Shown piece by piece: positions 7,375 to 16,132 of a stretch of DNA of 34,191 nucleotides. Position numbers and translations under genes: made by a program. This DNA comes from Stutzerimonas kirkiae (lineage in GTDB: Bacteria > Pseudomonadota > Gammaproteobacteria > Pseudomonadales > Pseudomonadaceae): assembly GCF_004327335.1 (NCBI RefSeq), contig NZ_QJUO01000042.1, forward strand, positions 1 to 34,191. The letters are read 5' to 3'. Below the pieces are notes generated by a model. The model ran no database searches. It saw only the letters and a program-made list of their open reading frames with translations, and was not told the origin of the DNA. The stretch's first letter is position 1, and the number at the start of each line of letters is the position of its first letter.

Positions 7375-8001
7375 CTACGACCGTAGCACCAGGCGCCCGA
7401 TCAATCGCCGGTCGAGGCGCTTGCGGATGACCATCCGGTAGAAGCCGATCAGGTTGTCGGCACGTTGCCGGCCATCGCGGATCAGCTTGGCGCTGAGCTG
7501 GGCGGCGACCAGCAGGGCGAACGGATTGTCGCTGTGCAGCAGCTCGTCCATATCCGCCTGGAAGTCCAGCAGCTTGCAGCTACGAAAGCGAAAGGTAACG
7601 CCACTGCCGGCGATATGGCTGGAGAAACCCTCGGGACGGAAACCGGGCTGGGTATCGGTCAATACCGCGAGACTGATCACAGGCAGTTGGTAGCGCTCGC
7701 GGATGCGGCTGTAGTAGCGGTACATGCGCTCGGCGAAATCCCGCTGCGGCTCGCCCTGTACCTCGGTGTGGATCAGCAACCAGTGCTCCGCGCCGTCGAG
7801 CAACCGCACCCTGGCCAGCTTGTCGACATAGCGCCGACCACCTTCGGCAGCGCCGGCGATCTTCTGCAATTCCTTGTCGAGAAAGGCCACAGGCTGGCGC
7901 CAGTCGATCAGGGCCTCGATATCCGGGAAAAGCAATTGCAGGAATGGCTGGAAAAACACTTCCAGCGCTTCCTTCCAGGGAGAGTCAAGGTCTTCGCTCA
8001 T
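7375..8001 (-). CDS. Rpn-family PD-(D/E)XK nuclease
   Basis: The 208-residue product starts MSEDLDSPWKEALEVFFQPF and matches the Rpn / transposase-31-like group. These have a PD-(D/E)XK nuclease fold and are linked to RecA-independent recombination in Escherichia coli; they are often misannotated as transposases. The acidic catalytic strand is visible as HTEVQG (about residues 81-86), and the family segment FAERMYRYYSRIRERY follows at about 91-106. The ATG at 8001 is preferred to the TTG at 8010, but neither has a good ribosome site. Many family members run to about 280-330 residues with a C-terminal extension, so this copy may be truncated at LVLRS just where a partial repeat arm begins. It sits between two operons of opposite strand and is unrelated to their function. 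Confidence 0.72.
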   Translation of the reverse strand: MSEDLDSPWKEALEVFFQPFLQLLFPDIEALIDWRQPVAFLDKELQKIAGAAEGGRRYVDKLARVRLLDGAEHWLLIHTEVQGEPQRDFAERMYRYYSRIRERYQLPVISLAVLTDTQPGFRPEGFSSHIAGSGVTFRFRSCKLLDFQADMDELLHSDNPFALLVAAQLSAKLIRDGRQRADNLIGFYRMVIRKRLDRRLIGRLVLRS

Positions 8002-8289
8002 GCTGCGCAATAGCCGCCGATGCCCGTGTCGGCCGCCAAACTGCGGGCATGCCGCACAAGGCGCAAGGACGACTGGCTGGAAATGTGGAGCCTGTCACAC
8101 GGCAGCATCCGGGCTTGTGAAGCGCTTCATATACCGACAGCCCGTAGCCTACGGCCAGGGGCTGTCGTCGAAGAGGTCTGCACGGCATGGCCAGGGAGCG
8201 AACCGCCGCCGCTACCCGGAAGCCCTTTGGCAGCGCTCACAAAATACCAACAACGCATAAATACTCAATAAATGATGCATTAATTAAAT
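8002..8289. other. Gap upstream of the long import operon
   Basis: No gene is supported between the Rpn gene and the promoter at 8290. Short self-complementary sequences occur, such as CCGTAGCCTACGG (8142-8154), and base composition turns sharply AT-rich from about 8240, leading into the promoter module. Confidence 0.5.
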
Positions 8290-8342
8290 AATAAACTTAT
8301 TCAAAAAAAGAATTTCAATTTAGATTCTTATAAAAATACTAT
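8290..8342 (+). promoter_or_regulatory. Shared sulfur-type promoter module, copy D (diverged)
   Basis: TTCAAT (8314-8319) and TACTAT (8337-8342) are separated by exactly 17 bp, as in copies A, B and C. The 30-mer 8290-8319 starts AATAAACTTA and ends AATTTCAAT; it matches copy C at about 20 of 30 positions, including the central run of A's. It is the least conserved of the four, but its position in front of the import operon and the same spacing support it. Predicted transcript start is near 8349. Confidence 0.55.
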
Positions 8343-8365
8343 GCCATCCAGATCTTCCCGGAAGC

Positions 8366-8381
8366 GCCCGACCCATCGGGC
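8366..8381 (+). promoter_or_regulatory. 5' leader hairpin of the import operon
   Basis: GCCCGA (8366-8371) and TCGGGC (8376-8381) form a perfect 6-bp stem with a CCCA loop, ending 9 bp before the first ATG. It resembles in kind the leader hairpin at 4141-4167 and could limit access to the start codon or stabilise the mRNA. Confidence 0.35.
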
Positions 8382-8390
8382 ACCGTATGG

Positions 8391-9218
8391 ATGGAGCCCA
8401 TGACCGACAGCACCGCCACCGCCCTTGCGCACAAGGCCAGGACCGCCAGAACCTGGAAGGCTCCCGATTTCCTCCTGCGCCTGCTCAGCCCCCTGGCCAT
8501 CCTGCTGTTGTGGGAGCTGGCCTCTCGCTCCGGGCTCATTCCCTCGCGAGTGATCGCCGCGCCCAGCGAGATCGGCGGCACCCTCTGGGAACTGATCCGC
8601 AGCGGCGAACTGGGCTATCACCTGCTCGTATCCCTCAAGCGCGCGGTGCTGGGCCTGACCATCGGCGTGGCCATCGGCACCGCCGCCGCGCTGGTCAGCG
8701 GCCTGTCGAAGCGCGGCGAGGTGATCCTCGACTCGCCCATGCAGATGCTGCGCACCATCCCCTCGCTGGCGCTGGTGCCGCTGTTCATCCTCTGGTTCGG
8801 CATCGGCGAGTTCACCAAGATCGCGCTGATCGTCACCGGCACCACCTTCCCGGTCTACCTCAACCTGTTCGCTGGCATCCGCAATATCGACCCGAAGCTG
8901 GTGGAAGCCGCCAACACCCTGGGGCTGAACCGCCGCGAACTGATCTGGCATGTGATCCTGCCCGGCGCCCTGCCCTCGTTCTTCGTCGGCCTGCGCTACT
9001 CGCTGGGGATTTCCTGGCTGGCCCTGGTGTTCGTCGAACAGATCAACACCAGCGCCGGCATCGGCTACCTGGCCAGCGACGCCCGCGACTTCATGCGCAC
9101 CGACGTAATCGTCATCTGCCTGCTGATCTACAGCGCCCTCGGCCTGCTAATCGACGGGCTGATCCGTACCCTGGAACGCTTCGCGCTGGTCTGGCGCCCA
9201 TCCTTCGTGAGGAGTTGA
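8391..9218 (+). CDS. ABC importer permease, SsuC/TauC type
   Basis: The 275-residue inner-membrane protein has about six hydrophobic helices and the BPD_transp_1 coupling motif EAANTLGLNRRELIWHVILP (about residues 170-189), which contacts the ATPase. It resembles the SsuC/TauC/NrtB group that imports alkanesulfonates, taurine, nitrate or similar anions. Two starts are possible: ATG 8391, and ATG 8400, the latter with GGAG only 3 nt upstream. It is followed 3 bp later by its ATPase gene, but no periplasmic binding protein gene is adjacent, which is unusual for this class. It is the first gene of the long import operon under promoter copy D. Confidence 0.83.
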   Translation: MEPMTDSTATALAHKARTARTWKAPDFLLRLLSPLAILLLWELASRSGLIPSRVIAAPSEIGGTLWELIRSGELGYHLLVSLKRAVLGLTIGVAIGTAAALVSGLSKRGEVILDSPMQMLRTIPSLALVPLFILWFGIGEFTKIALIVTGTTFPVYLNLFAGIRNIDPKLVEAANTLGLNRRELIWHVILPGALPSFFVGLRYSLGISWLALVFVEQINTSAGIGYLASDARDFMRTDVIVICLLIYSALGLLIDGLIRTLERFALVWRPSFVRS

Positions 9219-9221
9219 GCG

Positions 9222-9998
9222 ATGAACGCCCATAGCCAAGCGCCCGCCGTCAGTCTGCGCAAAGTCGTGCGCCAGTTCGGCGAGAACCGCGTGATCGACG
9301 GGCTGGACCTGGACATCGCCCCTGGCGAGTTCGTCGCCCTGCTCGGCGCCAGCGGCTCCGGCAAGACCACCCTGCTGCGCGCCCTGGCCGGGCTGGACCC
9401 GATCGACGACGGCGAACTGCGGGTGCCCGCGGCACGCTCGGCGGTGTTCCAGGAGCCGCGCCTGATGCCCTGGAAACGCGCCTGGAAGAACGTGACCCTC
9501 GGCCTGCGGGTGGACAACCCCAGGGAGAAAGCCGAGCAGGCGCTGACCGAAGTCGGCCTGGCCCATCGCTTGAACGCCTACCCGGCGACCCTTTCCGGCG
9601 GCGAATCGCAGCGCGTAGCGCTGGCCCGCAGCCTGGTACGAGAGCCCAAGCTGTTGCTGCTCGACGAACCCTTCGCCGCCCTGGACGCCCTGACCCGCAT
9701 CCGCATGCACCGGCTGATCATCGAACTGTGGCGCGCCCATACGCCCGCTGTGCTGCTGGTCACCCACGATGTCGACGAGGCGATCCTGCTGGCCGATCGC
9801 ATCATCGTGCTGCAACACGGCAGGGTCGCCGAGGAAATCCGCATCCAACTGGAGCGCCCGCGCGCCAGCGGCGACGCTGGCTTCAACGCCATCCGCCTGC
9901 GCCTGCTGGCGCTGCTCGGGGTGGAAAAGGACAGCCCCGAGGACATCGGCCAGGACCACAACCCATTCGGCTATCCGCTCAGTGCGATCGCCATCTGA
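9222..9998 (+). CDS. ABC importer ATPase, SsuB/TauB type
   Basis: The 258-residue product has every ABC ATPase motif in order: Walker A GASGSGKTT (about 39-47), Q-loop FQEPRLMPW (about 76-84), signature LSGGESQRVALARSL (about 124-138), Walker B LLLLDEPFAALD (about 143-154) and the switch histidine in LLVTHDVDEA (about 177-186). The PRLMPW Q-loop is typical of the nitrate/sulfonate/taurine group. The ATG is preceded by GAGGAG, about 7 nt upstream. It energises the preceding permease. The C-terminal tail (about 215-258) is acidic and extended compared with minimal SsuB proteins; its role is unknown. Confidence 0.86.
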   Translation: MNAHSQAPAVSLRKVVRQFGENRVIDGLDLDIAPGEFVALLGASGSGKTTLLRALAGLDPIDDGELRVPAARSAVFQEPRLMPWKRAWKNVTLGLRVDNPREKAEQALTEVGLAHRLNAYPATLSGGESQRVALARSLVREPKLLLLDEPFAALDALTRIRMHRLIIELWRAHTPAVLLVTHDVDEAILLADRIIVLQHGRVAEEIRIQLERPRASGDAGFNAIRLRLLALLGVEKDSPEDIGQDHNPFGYPLSAIAI

Positions 9999-10078
9999 CT
10001 CCGACAACACCAATAACCACCACCTGTACCCGAACAAAGGGCCAGTTCCGGTCATGCTTGCACAAAGGACGACAATGT

Positions 10079-12556
10079 ATGCATCAGACAGCCAAGCCCC
10101 TCGGCGTATTTCCCCTCTCGGCCCTGGCCATCGCGCTGGGCCTGGGCGGCGGCGCACCCAGCCTTGCCGCTGAAGAGGAAAAACGCCTGGAAACCGTCAC
10201 GGTGATTTCCACCGGCCTGCGCGGCCAGCAGCGCACCGTCGCCGACAGCCCGGCGCCGATCGACATCATCAACAGCGAGCAACTGCTCAAGACCGGCCGC
10301 GCCGAGCTGTCGGAGGCGATTTCCAAACTGTTGCCGTCGTTCACCTTCGGCACCAATATCGCCGGGGTCAACTCCCAGGTACGCCCGCTGAGCAACCGCA
10401 GCCTCGGCCCGGCCTACACCCTGGTGCTGGTCAACGGCAAGCGCCGCCACAACGGTGCGGCGCCGGCCAATGGCAACGTCGACAACAGCGGCGCCAACGC
10501 CATCGATATCGACCTGATCCCGATCAGCGCGGTATCGCATATCGAAGTGCTCAAAGACAGCGCCGCCGCCCAATATGGCTCGGATGCGGTGGCCGGGGTG
10601 ATCAATATCATCCTCAAGGGCAACAGTTCCGGCGGCCATGTGGAGGCCAGCTACGGCCAGTTGTCCTCCGGCCAGGGCGAGACCATCAAGACCGCCGCCG
10701 ACCACGGTTTCGCCATCGGCGACGGCGGCTTCCTGCACCTCTCGGCGGATGCGCGCAAACGCGGCACCGCCACCTGGGTGGGCAAGGCGGCCGACAGCTA
10801 CCGAGGCTATTTCGAGGATGCCCGCGAGGCGGCCTGGGACCGTGTCGCCGTGAAGAACGGCGACCCCGACCTGAAGGCCTTCAACCTGGCCTACAACGCC
10901 GAGCTGCCGCTGGACGAGCAATTCAAGCTGTACTCCTACGCCACCTACGGCCAGCGCGAGACCGAGGCCCTGAACAACCTGCGCCTGCCCAACGGCCCGG
11001 CTTCGATCCCCGAACTGTTCCCGGATGGCTACTTCCCGCTGAACAACCTCAAGGACACCGACTACCAGTTCCTGTTCGGCGGCAAGGGCAGCGTGGCCGG
11101 CTGGGACTGGGACCTGTCCACCACCTACGGGCGCAACAAGATCGAGCACTCCAGCGACCTGACCATCAACCCCACCTACGGAGCCGCCTCGCCGACCTCC
11201 TTCGATGACCTGGCGACCCTGCAATTCGACCAGTGGGTGAACAACCTGGATATCACCCGCGCCTTCGACGGCCTGTTCGGCCTCGGCTTGCCGGTGCAGG
11301 TATCCGCCGGCCTGGAGCACCGCTGGGAGCGCTTTCGCACCTTCGCCGGCGACGACCCGCTGGCCTGGAGCGTCGGCCCCTACAGCTACCCGGTGGGCAG
11401 CGACCTGTACAACGCCAACGGCGCGCAGCCCTCGGTCGGCGCCCAGGCGGTACTGGCCATCCGCCCCGAGGACGAGGCCGACGCCAAGCGCAGCAATGTC
11501 GCCGCCTACCTCGACCTGGGCTTCGATCTCAGCGAACGCTGGTACGTCGGCGTGGCCGGGCGCGTCGAGCACTACGACGACATCGAGGAAAACACCTTCA
11601 GCTTCAAGCTCAACTCGCGCTTCGAGCTGACCGAGCAGGTGGCCATTCGCGGCACCCTCGGCTCCGGTTTCCGCGCTCCGTCGCTGACGCAACTGGCCTA
11701 CACCGTCTCCGACAACCGCACCGCCTTCGATGCCGATGGCAACCTGATTCCCGCCCTGCGCCGCACCGCCACGCCGGACAGCGCCCTGGCCCAGGCCCTC
11801 GGCGCCAGCGAGCTGGACTCGGAAAAATCGCGCAACATCGGCCTCGGCGTGACCTGGCAGCCGGCGCCGCGCACCAGCTTTACCGCCGACGCCTACCTGA
11901 TCGACATCGACGACCGCATCACCCTCAGCGAAAACCTCTACGACCGCAGCGGCGGCGCCGGCGCGGTCGGCGATCTGCTCGAATCGGTCGGCGTGGCCCG
12001 CACCACCTGGGTCAACTACTACACCAACGCCTTCGACACGCGCACCCGTGGCCTCGACCTGGTGGCCGACCACCGCAGCCAGTTCGGCACCTGGGGCGAC
12101 GTGCGCTGGAGTGCCGCGTTCAACTACAACAAGACCAGCATCCGTGGCCGTCGCGCCACGCCGCAGAACCTGACGGATGCGGGCATCAGCGTGATCGGCC
12201 ATGCCCGCGAGGGCGAACTGGTCGCGGGCACACCACGCAGCCGCTGGATATTCGGTGCCAACTGGAGCCTCGGCGACCTCACCGCCAACCTGCAGACCAG
12301 CCGCTACGGCAAGGTCGAGACCTGGCAGCAGAACGCCGCCAACGACCGCAGCTTCGGCGCCAAGTGGATCACCGACCTGGACCTCTCCTACCTGTTGTTC
12401 GACAGCCTGACCCTGTCGGTGGGCGGCACCAATATCTTCAACGTCCGCCCGGACAACAACGGCGTCATCATCCCGGCCCAGGACAGGAACTACGGCAACC
12501 CGCCGTTCCACCCCGGCGGCGGCTTCTGGTACACCAAGCTCGCCTACGACTTCTGA
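10079..12556 (+). CDS. TonB-dependent outer-membrane receptor 1
   Basis: The 825-residue product has an N-terminal signal peptide (cleavage likely after PSLAA, about residue 31), a TonB-box-like ETVTVIS just behind it, a plug domain (PIDIINSEQLL to INIILKG, about 60-180) and a long β-barrel ending in the aromatic residue F (KLAYDF). Such receptors pull scarce ligands through the outer membrane using TonB energy. The start at 10079 is set by AAGGA 9 nt upstream; the frame is open further 5' but lies inside the ATPase gene. It is 80 bp after the ATPase gene and 53 bp before a binding-protein gene, inside one import operon. It resembles receptor 3 (31582) in the plug, where both carry LVNGKRRHN and a TVADSP(A/S)PIDII segment. 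The ligand is not known; context points to an organosulfur compound. Confidence 0.88.
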   Translation: MHQTAKPLGVFPLSALAIALGLGGGAPSLAAEEEKRLETVTVISTGLRGQQRTVADSPAPIDIINSEQLLKTGRAELSEAISKLLPSFTFGTNIAGVNSQVRPLSNRSLGPAYTLVLVNGKRRHNGAAPANGNVDNSGANAIDIDLIPISAVSHIEVLKDSAAAQYGSDAVAGVINIILKGNSSGGHVEASYGQLSSGQGETIKTAADHGFAIGDGGFLHLSADARKRGTATWVGKAADSYRGYFEDAREAAWDRVAVKNGDPDLKAFNLAYNAELPLDEQFKLYSYATYGQRETEALNNLRLPNGPASIPELFPDGYFPLNNLKDTDYQFLFGGKGSVAGWDWDLSTTYGRNKIEHSSDLTINPTYGAASPTSFDDLATLQFDQWVNNLDITRAFDGLFGLGLPVQVSAGLEHRWERFRTFAGDDPLAWSVGPYSYPVGSDLYNANGAQPSVGAQAVLAIRPEDEADAKRSNVAAYLDLGFDLSERWYVGVAGRVEHYDDIEENTFSFKLNSRFELTEQVAIRGTLGSGFRAPSLTQLAYTVSDNRTAFDADGNLIPALRRTATPDSALAQALGASELDSEKSRNIGLGVTWQPAPRTSFTADAYLIDIDDRITLSENLYDRSGGAGAVGDLLESVGVARTTWVNYYTNAFDTRTRGLDLVADHRSQFGTWGDVRWSAAFNYNKTSIRGRRATPQNLTDAGISVIGHAREGELVAGTPRSRWIFGANWSLGDLTANLQTSRYGKVETWQQNAANDRSFGAKWITDLDLSYLLFDSLTLSVGGTNIFNVRPDNNGVIIPAQDRNYGNPPFHPGGGFWYTKLAYDF

Positions 12557-12562
12557 CCCCAT

Positions 12563-12589
12563 GCCTGCCCCGCAGGACGCGGGGCGGGC
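12563..12589 (+). promoter_or_regulatory. Intercistronic hairpin between receptor and binding-protein genes
   Basis: GCCTGCCCCGC (12563-12573) pairs with GCGGGGCGGGC (12579-12589) through 11 bp with a single G-U pair and a 5-nt loop. No U-run follows, so it is unlikely to be a full terminator. It lies 6 bp after the receptor stop and 20 bp before the next start, a place where such hairpins often protect the upstream message from 3' decay and so set unequal expression within an operon. Confidence 0.6.
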
Positions 12590-12609
12590 TGCTCCACGAG
12601 GAAACGCCC

Positions 12610-14256
12610 ATGCCGATGAGTTCCCTGCGTACCCTGGCCCGCCGCCTGGCGGGCCTCGCCATTCCCCTGGCAGCCGCCCTCGCCCTGGGCGGCTGCTCGC
12701 CTTCCGAGGACACCCAGTCCGGCAAGAACCTGCGCATCGCCTTCTTCCTCGACAACCCCAACCTGACCAGCCTCGACCCTTTCCAGGTCTACTGGATCGA
12801 ACACCGCGTGGTGCTGCGCAATGTCGCCGAATCCCTCACCGACCAGGACCCGGACAGCGGCGAGATCATCCCCTGGCTGGCGAAAAGCTGGGAAATCAGC
12901 GACGACGCCCTGGCCTACACCTTCCACCTGCGCGAGGACGTCACCTTCAGCAACGGCGAGCGCTTCGACGCCCATGCGGTGAAGACCGCCTTCGACAGCA
13001 ACAAGGCCTTCGCCAGCGAACTGCCGAGCGCCTTCGGCGCCACCTACCTGGCCGGCTACGAGCATGCCGAAGTGCTCGATGACTTCACCGTCAAGCTGGT
13101 GCTGGCGAAACCCAACGCCGGCTTCCTGCAGGCCACCTCGACCACCAACCTGTCGATCCTCGCCCCGGAATCCTATCGGCTGACGGAACGGGAACGCTCC
13201 CTCGGCAAGATCATCGGCAGCGGCCCATTCACCCTCGAAAGCTACACCCCGGCCAGCGGCCTGCGCCTGGTCAAACGCAGCGGCTATGCCTGGCCCTCGG
13301 CAAACGTGCGCAACCGTGGCGAAGCCCACCTCGACAGCGTGGAAGTCAGCTACGTGCCGGAGGAAAGCGTACGCAACGGCCAGTTCCTGCAAGGCCAGGT
13401 GGATATCCTGTGGCCACGCAACCCGTTCTCCGAGGTCGACCTGAACCTCTTGCAGTCCAGGGGCGCGACCATCCAGAGCCGCTCGCTGCCTGGCCCGGCG
13501 CTCAACCTCTACCCCAACACCCGCGATGGCCGCATCCTCGCCGAACGCGACGTGCGCCTGGCCGTGCAGAAGGCCATCGACCGCAAGAGCTACGCCAGCA
13601 CCGTCTACAGCCCGGAGTTCCCGGTGGTGGACGGCGTCTACGATGTCACCACGCCCTACTTCCGCAGCCAGCGCGCCAAACTGGCCCATGACCTGCCAGG
13701 CGCCGAACGCCTGCTCGACGAGGCCGGCTGGCGCAAGGCGGACGACGGCTACCGCCACAAGGATGGCAAACGCCTGACGCTGCGCTACAACCTGGCGCCG
13801 CAGGAAACCGCCGGCGACGTGCTGATCCAGGACCAGTTGCGCAAGGCCGGCATCGACCTGCAACTGGACGTGAAGACCTACGCCGAATGGGCGGTGGCGA
13901 ACGCGGCGGGCAACTATGACCTGACCAGCTCCTACATGACCCGTGCCGACCCCATCGTGCTGCAGAGCATTCTCGACCCGCGCAACGCCAACAGCGTCAC
14001 CCTGGCCACCAACACCTATGCCCCGCAAACCCTGGAAAAAGCCCTGGCGCTGTTCGATGCCGGCATCACCGCCACCAACGGCGAACAACGCGCCCGCGCC
14101 TACGGCGACCTGCAGGACCTGCTGATCGACGAAGGCTCGGCGTTCCCGATCCACGAACGCCTCTGGCAGGCCGCCACATCGGCGCGGGTGAAGGACTTCC
14201 ACTGGTCCGCCGAGGGCTTCGCCTTCCTCAACGACATCGACCTGGAGGCGCCATGA
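12610..14256 (+). CDS. ABC substrate-binding lipoprotein, peptide/nickel family 5
   Basis: The 548-residue product is an SBP_5 (OppA/DppA/NikA-like) periplasmic binding protein. It carries a lipoprotein signal with lipobox LGGC (Cys at about residue 30), the family entry motif DPFQVYW...RNVAESLTDQDPDSGEIIPWLA (split, about 57-98) and HLREDVTFSNGERFDAHAV (about 117-135). Such proteins deliver oligopeptides, glutathione, heme, metals or opines to a matching permease. GAGGAA lies 6 nt before the ATG. The stop overlaps the next start (ATGA), so it is tightly coupled to its permease genes. The presence with a TonB receptor in the same operon suggests a substrate too large or too dilute for porins. 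Exact ligand not deducible. Confidence 0.86.
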   Translation: MPMSSLRTLARRLAGLAIPLAAALALGGCSPSEDTQSGKNLRIAFFLDNPNLTSLDPFQVYWIEHRVVLRNVAESLTDQDPDSGEIIPWLAKSWEISDDALAYTFHLREDVTFSNGERFDAHAVKTAFDSNKAFASELPSAFGATYLAGYEHAEVLDDFTVKLVLAKPNAGFLQATSTTNLSILAPESYRLTERERSLGKIIGSGPFTLESYTPASGLRLVKRSGYAWPSANVRNRGEAHLDSVEVSYVPEESVRNGQFLQGQVDILWPRNPFSEVDLNLLQSRGATIQSRSLPGPALNLYPNTRDGRILAERDVRLAVQKAIDRKSYASTVYSPEFPVVDGVYDVTTPYFRSQRAKLAHDLPGAERLLDEAGWRKADDGYRHKDGKRLTLRYNLAPQETAGDVLIQDQLRKAGIDLQLDVKTYAEWAVANAAGNYDLTSSYMTRADPIVLQSILDPRNANSVTLATNTYAPQTLEKALALFDAGITATNGEQRARAYGDLQDLLIDEGSAFPIHERLWQAATSARVKDFHWSAEGFAFLNDIDLEAP

Positions 14257-15206
14257 CCCGCTACATGTTCGGCCGCATCGCCCAGGCCCTGCTGGTGTTG
14301 TGGGGGGCCTACAGCATCACCTACTTCATCCTCTACCTGCTGCCGGGCGACCCGCTGTCGATCATGCTCAGCGCCTCCGGCCTGGAACTCGAATCCCTGT
14401 CGCCGGAAGCACTGGCGCAGGCCCGCGCCTACTACGGCCTGGACCGTGGCCTGCTGGAGCAGTACCTGCACCTGCTGCTGGGCGCACTGCAGGGCGACTT
14501 CGGCCAGTCGCTGACACAGAACCGCCCGGTCACCGAACTGCTCGCCGAGCGCCTGCCGCAGACCCTGGCGCTGGCCGGGCTGGCGATCCTGCTGTCGCTG
14601 GTGGGCGGCATCGGCCTGGCCTACCTGACCGCCTACGTGCGCTGGCAACCGCTGAAAGTGGCGCTGACACGCCTGCCCGCGCTGGGCTTCTCGGTGCCGG
14701 TGTTCTGGATGGGGCTGCTGCTGATCCAGGTCTTCGCCTTCAGCCTCGGCTGGTTCCCCGCCACCGGCAGCAAGGGCTTCGAGAGCCTGGTACTGCCGGC
14801 GGTGACCCTGGCCATTCCCAGCGCGGCGGTCTACGCCCAGGTGCTGCAACGCGGTTTCCAGGGCGTCTGGCGCGAACCCTATATCGTCACCGCCTACGCC
14901 AAGGGCCTCAGCCGCGCCCAGGTGCAGGCGCGCCATGCGTTCAGGAACGCGGCGCTGCCGATCCTCACCCTGGTCGGCCTGCAGGTCGGCAACACGGTGT
15001 CCGGCGCGATACTGGTGGAAACCATCTTCGCCCGCAACGGCGTCGGCCGCCTGACCCAGGAAGCCGTGCTGCGCCAGGACATCCCGGTGGTGCTGGCGGT
15101 GGTCGCCATCTCGGCGGCGGCCTTCGTCGTCATCAACCTGATCGTCGACCTGCTCTACCCGGCTTTCGACCCACGCATCGCCCACACGCCCAAGGTGTCC
15201 TCATGA
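14253..15206 (+). CDS. ABC permease, DppB/OppB type
   Basis: The 317-residue inner-membrane protein has the DppB/OppB pattern. There is an N-terminal helix followed by a periplasmic loop with LPGDPLSIML (about 29-38), a LTQNRPVTELLAERLPQTL segment (about 88-106), and five further helices. The coupling loop reads YIVTAYAKGLSRAQVQARHA (about 209-228) and the motif VETIFARNGVGRLTQEAVLR (about 255-274) is a hallmark of the group. It forms the heterodimeric channel with the next gene product. Both ends overlap neighbouring genes by 4 bp, the sign of translational coupling. Confidence 0.88.
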   Translation: MTRYMFGRIAQALLVLWGAYSITYFILYLLPGDPLSIMLSASGLELESLSPEALAQARAYYGLDRGLLEQYLHLLLGALQGDFGQSLTQNRPVTELLAERLPQTLALAGLAILLSLVGGIGLAYLTAYVRWQPLKVALTRLPALGFSVPVFWMGLLLIQVFAFSLGWFPATGSKGFESLVLPAVTLAIPSAAVYAQVLQRGFQGVWREPYIVTAYAKGLSRAQVQARHAFRNAALPILTLVGLQVGNTVSGAILVETIFARNGVGRLTQEAVLRQDIPVVLAVVAISAAAFVVINLIVDLLYPAFDPRIAHTPKVSS

Positions 15207-16132
15207 GCGCTACCGATACCCCACTCGACCGCTTTGCAGGAGGCATCCTGAAACGAGCACCGCACGCCGACACCCTGGCCAACCGGCCATGGCGCCGCAG
15301 CAGCCGCCTGCGCCGCAGCCTCGATGCGCTACGGCCGCTGCTGCGCCGCCCCGGCTTCCTGCTGGCGTTCGCCATCGTCGGCTTCGCCCTGCTGGCGGCA
15401 CTGGCCCCGGGCCTGCTGAGCAGCTTCGACCCCTACGCCACCTCGCCCGCCGACAAACTCACCGCGCCCAATGCTAGCCACTGGTTCGGCACCGACGAAC
15501 TCGGGCGCGACCTCTACACCCGCGTGGTGCACGGCGCCAGCCTGTCGGTCCAGGCCGCGCTGCTGGCGGTCGGCATCGCCCTGCTCGGCGGCCTCGGCCT
15601 GGGCATCCTGTCCGGCTTCGCCGGGGGGCGTATCGACGCGGCGATCATGCGCTTCATCGACGTGCTGCTGGCGCTGCCGGGCCTGCTGCTGGCGCTGGCG
15701 ATCGTCACCGCCATCGGCTTCGGCACCCTGCCGGTGGCCATCGCCGTGGGCGTCGGCATCATCCCCGGCTTCGCCCGCACTACCCGCGCCGAAGTGCTGC
15801 GGGTGAAGACCCTGCCCTACGTCGAGGCCGCGCGCCTCGGCGGCGCGAGCTGGGGGCGCACCCTGCTGCGGCATATCCTGCCCAATGCCTGGGGGCCGGT
15901 GGCGGTATTGGCCACTCTGGACTTCGGCGCGGCCATCCTGGCCACCGCCGGCTTGAGCTTCCTCGGCTTCGGCGCGGCGCCGCCGGCGGCGGAATGGGGC
16001 ACGCTGATCGCCAATGGCCGGCACTTCCTCATCACCGCGCCCTGGGTATCGCTGCTGCCGGGGCTGTTCCTGGTGGCCGTGGTGTTCAGCCTCAACCATA
16101 TCGCCCGCACCTTCGAGGAGATCCAGCGATGA
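15203..16132 (+). CDS. ABC permease, DppC/OppC type
   Basis: The 309-residue protein is the second permease half. It has a basic cytoplasmic N-terminus of about 45 residues, a first helix (FLLAFAIVGFALLAALAPGL), the diagnostic periplasmic segment HWFGTDELGRDLYTRVVHGA (about 92-111) and four to five more helices. The coupling loop is PYVEAARLGGASWGRTLLRH and the C-terminal motif GLSFLGFGAAPPAAEWGTLI closes the family signature. The start at 15203 overlaps the previous stop (ATGA) and gives a normal OppC length. The Arg-rich stretch near residues 28-45 (WRRSSRLRRSLDALRPLLRR) should hold the N-terminus inside the cell. Confidence 0.88.
   Translation: MSATDTPLDRFAGGILKRAPHADTLANRPWRRSSRLRRSLDALRPLLRRPGFLLAFAIVGFALLAALAPGLLSSFDPYATSPADKLTAPNASHWFGTDELGRDLYTRVVHGASLSVQAALLAVGIALLGGLGLGILSGFAGGRIDAAIMRFIDVLLALPGLLLALAIVTAIGFGTLPVAIAVGVGIIPGFARTTRAEVLRVKTLPYVEAARLGGASWGRTLLRHILPNAWGPVAVLATLDFGAAILATAGLSFLGFGAAPPAAEWGTLIANGRHFLITAPWVSLLPGLFLVAVVFSLNHIARTFEEIQR

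Noticed and set aside
9728..10078. 5' extension of the TonB receptor 1 frame into the ATPase gene
   Set aside because: The extension is a shadow of the ATPase; AAGGA and a proper signal peptide mark the ATG at 10079.
10052..12562. Very long minus-strand open frame opposite TonB receptor 1 (836 codons)
   Set aside because: It mirrors a well-supported receptor gene, has Val/Gln/Ala/Gly-rich low-complexity composition and no family motifs; high-GC coding DNA commonly leaves the opposite strand open.
14300..16132. Plus-strand frame running in from the DppB gene and continuing into the DppC gene, suggesting a fusion
   Set aside because: The upstream part is the wrong frame of the DppB gene (Arg/Gly/Ala/Pro-rich); the ATG at 15203 with ATGA overlap gives a normal OppC-type protein.
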